Below, piece by piece: positions 4,673-7,958 of a stretch of 7,958 nucleotides of DNA (position 1 is its first letter; each line of letters opens with the position of its first letter). Both the position numbers and the translations under genes were made by a program. The notes beneath the pieces were generated by a model. That model was not told the DNA's origin and made no database searches. It saw only the letters and a program-made list of their open reading frames with translations. Source of the stretch: Dehalococcoidia bacterium (lineage in GTDB: Bacteria > Chloroflexota > Dehalococcoidia > GIF9 > AB-539-J10); contig SOJG01000024.1 in NCBI GenBank assembly GCA_004375885.1, positions 1 through 7,958 of the forward strand, given 5' to 3'.

Positions 4673-5932
4673 TTGTACAAAGCGCCTCGCGGAACATTCG
4701 ACATCTTGCCTGAAGAGCAGGCCTACTGGAAATACGTAGAGGACAAGGCTGTCTCCCTGTGCCGGCTATATAGTTACCAACCGTTGAGCCTGCCGATATT
4801 CGAAGATGCCCAGCTTTTCACCAGAACCGTGGGCGGGGGAACGGATATCGTCGATAAGGAAATGTATGTCTTCCGGGATAAGAGCGGACAGGAATTGGCT
4901 TTAAGGACCGAAGGCACGGCGCCAGTTTGCCGAGCGTATCTGGAGCATGGACTATTCAACCTGGCCCAACCTGTGAAGCTTTATTACATGGGGCCGGTTT
5001 TCAGATATGAGCGCCCCCAAGCGGGGAGGTATCGCCAGCACCACCAGTTTGGCTTTGAGGCTCTGGGAGACGCCGATCCTGCTCTCGATGCCGAGGTAAT
5101 ACAGATGGCCTGGCAATTCTTCCTTTCCCTGCAACTATCCGGACTTTCTATTCAGCTCAATAGCATTGGCTGCAAGCTCTGCCGACCCGAGTATTTAGAG
5201 GCACTGAAGCAGCATTATGCGAGTTATGCACAGCGTCTTTGCCCTGACTGCGAGGTCAGGTTGTCCAGAAACCCGCTACGCCTGCTTGACTGCAAGAAAC
5301 CCTCCTGCCAGGAGATAGCTAAGACCGCACCCAAACCTACAGAGTATCTGTGTCATGGGTGCCGAGTCCACTTCGAAAGTGTGCAAAGGTATTTAGCGAC
5401 GTTGAGCATTCCTTTCGAGTTGAACAGTAGACTGGTCCGTGGCCTGGATTATTACACGAGGACAGTATTCGAGGTGGAGCCTCAAGGCAAAGGAGGACAA
5501 AGCTCGCTCGGCGGAGGTGGTCGTTACGATGAGCTCATTGAGACTTTGGGAGGAAACCCCACACCGGGAGTTGGCTTCGCAGCCGGGCTGGAAAGAATAA
5601 TACTGAATCTAAAAGCCCAGAAACGAGCTGTCCGCGCATTGCCCAGGCCTGTTGCTTTTATCGCCTACCTGGGGGAAGAGGCCAAGATCGAGGCAATGAA
5701 GATTGCCTCGGAGTTGCGGCAAGCGGGGATTCCGATTGTCATGGCCACAGGTGATAAGGGTCTGAAATGGCAAATGAGGCAAGCAAATTCCTCGGGCAGT
5801 CGCTACGCTGTCATCCTAGGCAAGGAAGAGCTCGCAAATCGAGCCGTCACAGTGAGAGACTTGGGGAGTGGCGAACAGAACAGCGTTCCCATGACGGATA
5901 TAGCCAAAACGCTTAAGCGGGGTCGGGAGTAG
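4673..5932 (+). CDS. hisS: Histidine--tRNA ligase
   Basis: This cytoplasmic class II aminoacyl-tRNA synthetase charges tRNA-His with histidine. At 419 residues it has family length. Visible parts are the N-terminal A-P-R-G-T-F-D-I-L-P (4-13), motif 1 region with D-I-V-D-K-E-M-Y (58-65), L-R-T-E-G-T-A (77-83, more often L-R-P-E), motif 2 F-R-Y-E-R-P-Q-A-G-R-Y-R-Q (110-122), histidine loop A L-V-R-G-L-D-Y-Y (254-261), loop B G-G-G-R-Y-D (281-286), motif 3 G-V-G-F-A-A-G-L-E-R (299-308) and the anticodon-binding domain (about 325-413). The insertion domain carries four cysteine pairs (167/170, 190/193, 207/212, 227/230), which may bind metal (inference). It starts with TTG. It is not the HisZ paralogue, because the catalytic histidine motifs are intact. 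It is divergent from relA and followed by gyrB after 114 bases. Confidence 0.96.
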   Translation: MYKAPRGTFDILPEEQAYWKYVEDKAVSLCRLYSYQPLSLPIFEDAQLFTRTVGGGTDIVDKEMYVFRDKSGQELALRTEGTAPVCRAYLEHGLFNLAQPVKLYYMGPVFRYERPQAGRYRQHHQFGFEALGDADPALDAEVIQMAWQFFLSLQLSGLSIQLNSIGCKLCRPEYLEALKQHYASYAQRLCPDCEVRLSRNPLRLLDCKKPSCQEIAKTAPKPTEYLCHGCRVHFESVQRYLATLSIPFELNSRLVRGLDYYTRTVFEVEPQGKGGQSSLGGGGRYDELIETLGGNPTPGVGFAAGLERIILNLKAQKRAVRALPRPVAFIAYLGEEAKIEAMKIASELRQAGIPIVMATGDKGLKWQMRQANSSGSRYAVILGKEELANRAVTVRDLGSGEQNSVPMTDIAKTLKRGRE

Positions 5933-5950
5933 CAGCGGCAATGTCAGATA

Positions 5951-5959
5951 TGGTATAAT
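5951..5959 (+). promoter_or_regulatory. Extended -10 promoter of gyrB
   Basis: TGG followed by a perfect TATAAT (5954-5959) makes an extended -10 element. No -35 match is seen 16-18 bases upstream, where the end of hisS lies. Transcription would start near 5966, giving an untranslated leader of about 80 nt. GGCA-tag-TGCC (5961-5971), flanked by GGTA (5952-5955) and TACC (5974-5977), forms an imperfect inverted repeat over the -10 and start point, which could be an operator (inference). Confidence 0.6.
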
Positions 5960-6046
5960 AGGCATAGTGCCATTACCGTCAATGACAAGTGGGAGCCCGC
6001 ATCGTCTCCTGCCATCAGTTCTACGTTATCCGGTGCCTAGCACGCC

Positions 6047-7954
6047 ATGAATAGTCACGCCAATCACGAATATACCGCCCGAGACATCCAGATCCTAGAT
6101 GAAATCAAGGCCGTGCGCTTGCGCCCAGGCATGTATATCGGCGGCACTGATCGGCACGGACTACACCAGCTGCTCTACGAGATAGTGTATAACAGCATAG
6201 ACGAAGCCATGGCTGGCTGCTGTGACCACATTGACATAGTAATCCATCCCGATAATAGCGTCACTGTTACTGACAACGGACGTGGCATCCCTACCGAAAC
6301 CATTCCAGGAGAGAGCATCACAGCCCTGCAAGCAGTCATGACTCGCCTCCATGCCGGAGCCAAGTTTACTGAGCATGTCTATGGAGTCTCCAGTGGACTC
6401 CATGGCGTCGGCGCTTCGGTAGTAAATGCCCTATCCTCGTGGTTGAATGTTGACATCAAGCGCCAGGGGAAAGCCCATCGCCAAGAATATGAACAGGGAC
6501 TACCCAAAGGCGACGTAGCGATCGCTGGCGATGCCCAGGATACAGGCACTTCAATTACCTTCCTCGCCGACGAAACGATCTTCGAGGACATTAGCTATGA
6601 TTTTGACGCAGCTTGTCAGCGCTTAAGGGAACTCGCTTACCTGAATAAGGGAGTAGAAATAGCTCTCAAAGACGAGAGAACCAATCAAGAGAAAGCGTTC
6701 TACTTCGATGGGGGAATAGCTAGTTTTATTCGCCGTCTGAATAGAAATAGAGCCGTTGTGCACCCGCAGCCCATTTATATCTCCGCTATGGTCAATAGCA
6801 CCATAGTTGAGGCAGCTCTACAATACAACGAGAGCTTCACAGAATCGACTACGTCCTTCGCCAATTGCGTGAATACCAGAGACGGCGGTAGCCACCTTAC
6901 CGGCTTCCGTTCAGCATTAACCCGAGTTTTCAACGACTATGCCCGCAATACTAAATTTCTGAAGGATACTGACCCCAACTTAACAGGGGAAGATGTGCGC
7001 GAAGGGGCAGTGGCTATCATCAGCGTAAAGCTACCCCAGCCGCAGTTCGAGGGACAAACCAAGACAAGGCTGGGAAATCCCGAGGTGAAGAACCAGGTGG
7101 AATCGGCCGTAGCAAATAGCTTGTCCCTCTATCTCGAGCAACATCCGAGTGAGGCCAAGGCAATCATAGAGAAGTGCATGACCGCCGCCAGGGCTAGAGA
7201 GGCGGCACGCAAGGCTCGCGACCTCGTCCTAAAAAAGACTGGCTTCGAGACCTCGACTCTGCCGGGGAAACTGGCCGATTGTTCCGAGAAAGAACCGGCA
7301 AAATGCGAGCTTTACCTGGTTGAAGGCCCCTCAGCCGGCGGCTCAGCTAAACAGGGACGAGACCGCGCTTTCCAAGCTATTCTACCTCTAAGGGGAAAAA
7401 TACTTAACGTGGAGAAGGCTCCCAAAGACAAGATCATAGCCCATGAAGAGCTGAGAGCTATTGTCACAGCGTTAAGGGCAAATACCGACGACCAATTCGA
7501 CAGCTCGAGGCTTCGCTACCACAAAGTGATTATCATGACCGATGCCGATGTTGATGGCTCACATATTCGCACTTTGCTCCTTACCTTCTTTTACCGACAC
7601 ATGACAGAGTTGATTAACCAGGGCTATCTCTACATTGCCCAGCCGCCCCTTTACCGCATCAAATCCGGCAAGCAGGAGTTCTGGCTTTACTCTGACCAGG
7701 AGAAGGAAGAAAGGCTCAAAGGACTACGAGAAGACAAGATCGAGATCCAGAGATATAAAGGACTGGGGGAGATGAGCCCCGTGCAACTATGGGAGACGAC
7801 CATGAATCCCGCTACCAGAACCCTGCTCCAGGTGCAGGTAGAGGACGCCATGGCCGCTGACCAGGCTTTTCATATGCTAATGGGCGACGAAGTCCTGCCC
7901 CGCAAAAGATTCATCCAGGCCCATGCTCAAAGCGTGAGAAACCTCGATGTCTAG
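6047..7954 (+). CDS. gyrB: DNA gyrase subunit B
   Basis: This is the ATPase and TOPRIM subunit of DNA gyrase (635 residues, full length), which works with GyrA to introduce negative supercoils. The GHKL ATPase domain shows Glu45 (catalytic base), Asn49 (Mg ligand), T-D-N-G-R-G-I-P (75-82), G-L-H-G-V-G-A (117-123) and Q-T-K (337-339). The TOPRIM domain shows E-G-P-S-A-G-G (426-432), P-L-R-G-K-I-L-N-V-E-K-A (447-458) and D-A-D-V-D-G-S-H (499-506), followed by Y-K-G-L-G-E-M (570-576) and the C-terminal R-N-L-D-V. Two residues differ from the usual family sequence: Tyr48 for Asp in E-I-V-D-N, and Pro428 for Asp in E-G-D-S-A-G-G. ParE is an alternative name in this family, but the length and the Q-G-R-D-R and L-N-V-E-K-A motifs favour GyrB. 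ATG 6047 follows an in-frame stop (6038-6040). No Shine-Dalgarno sequence precedes it; instead GTGC-cta-GCAC (6033-6043) could form a small hairpin there. Confidence 0.95.
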   Translation: MNSHANHEYTARDIQILDEIKAVRLRPGMYIGGTDRHGLHQLLYEIVYNSIDEAMAGCCDHIDIVIHPDNSVTVTDNGRGIPTETIPGESITALQAVMTRLHAGAKFTEHVYGVSSGLHGVGASVVNALSSWLNVDIKRQGKAHRQEYEQGLPKGDVAIAGDAQDTGTSITFLADETIFEDISYDFDAACQRLRELAYLNKGVEIALKDERTNQEKAFYFDGGIASFIRRLNRNRAVVHPQPIYISAMVNSTIVEAALQYNESFTESTTSFANCVNTRDGGSHLTGFRSALTRVFNDYARNTKFLKDTDPNLTGEDVREGAVAIISVKLPQPQFEGQTKTRLGNPEVKNQVESAVANSLSLYLEQHPSEAKAIIEKCMTAARAREAARKARDLVLKKTGFETSTLPGKLADCSEKEPAKCELYLVEGPSAGGSAKQGRDRAFQAILPLRGKILNVEKAPKDKIIAHEELRAIVTALRANTDDQFDSSRLRYHKVIIMTDADVDGSHIRTLLLTFFYRHMTELINQGYLYIAQPPLYRIKSGKQEFWLYSDQEKEERLKGLREDKIEIQRYKGLGEMSPVQLWETTMNPATRTLLQVQVEDAMAADQAFHMLMGDEVLPRKRFIQAHAQSVRNLDV

Positions 7955-7958
7955 CCGT

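Noticed and set aside
4276..4713. 145-codon plus-strand frame crossing from relA into hisS
   Set aside because: It overlaps both real genes in other frames and its translation shows no domain.
1..7958. CRISPR array, mobile element, tRNA or rRNA
   Set aside because: I found no regularly spaced repeats, no transposase or integrase motifs and no tRNA-like cloverleaf. The window is nearly filled by housekeeping genes.

Overview
This window is a compact bacterial chromosomal segment of housekeeping genes. The layout is ilvE-like > | < class II aldolase < LexA-type DNA-binding protein < rpsT < relA/spoT | hisS > gyrB >. Coding density is high, base composition is moderate, and I see no tRNA, rRNA, insertion sequence, phage gene or CRISPR array. 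From memory, gyrB, a Rel-family (p)ppGpp enzyme and hisS sit next to each other in Dehalococcoides. That neighbourhood, plus the HisRS variant with paired cysteines, suggests the class Dehalococcoidia (phylum Chloroflexota), perhaps an uncultured lineage. This assignment is an inference from gene order and protein flavour, not a database result.

Region by region: bases 1-231 hold no recognisable gene. They contain a degenerate repeat-like stretch and then a well-formed sigma70-type promoter (TTGCCT, 18 nt, TATAAT) for the branched-chain aminotransferase gene (232-1185, +). That gene meets the minus-strand operon tail to tail: the two stop codons share the palindrome CTAG, which lies in the loop of a 38-nt stem-loop that may end transcription from both sides.

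The minus-strand operon reads from 4488 down to 1182: bifunctional-looking relA/spoT, rpsT (S20), a stand-alone LexA-type winged-helix protein, and a class II aldolase. Packing is extreme. The rpsT GTG abuts the relA stop, 14 nt separate rpsT from the LexA-like gene, and the aldolase ATG lies two bases after the LexA-like stop. The relA promoter sits so close to its ATG, with no Shine-Dalgarno sequence, that the message may be leaderless.

On the plus strand, hisS (TTG start) and gyrB follow, each preceded by an extended -10 (TGG + hexamer). gyrB is complete and ends four bases before the window edge.

The genes serve translation (S20, HisRS), the stringent response (Rel), DNA topology (GyrB) and amino-acid metabolism (aminotransferase). 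I found no convincing new multi-gene system. The points most worth a second look are the cleavage-domain-less LexA protein coupled to an aldolase, the hybrid motif set of the Rel enzyme, the possible leaderless relA message, the hairpin over the shared stop codons, and two unusual residues in conserved GyrB motifs.
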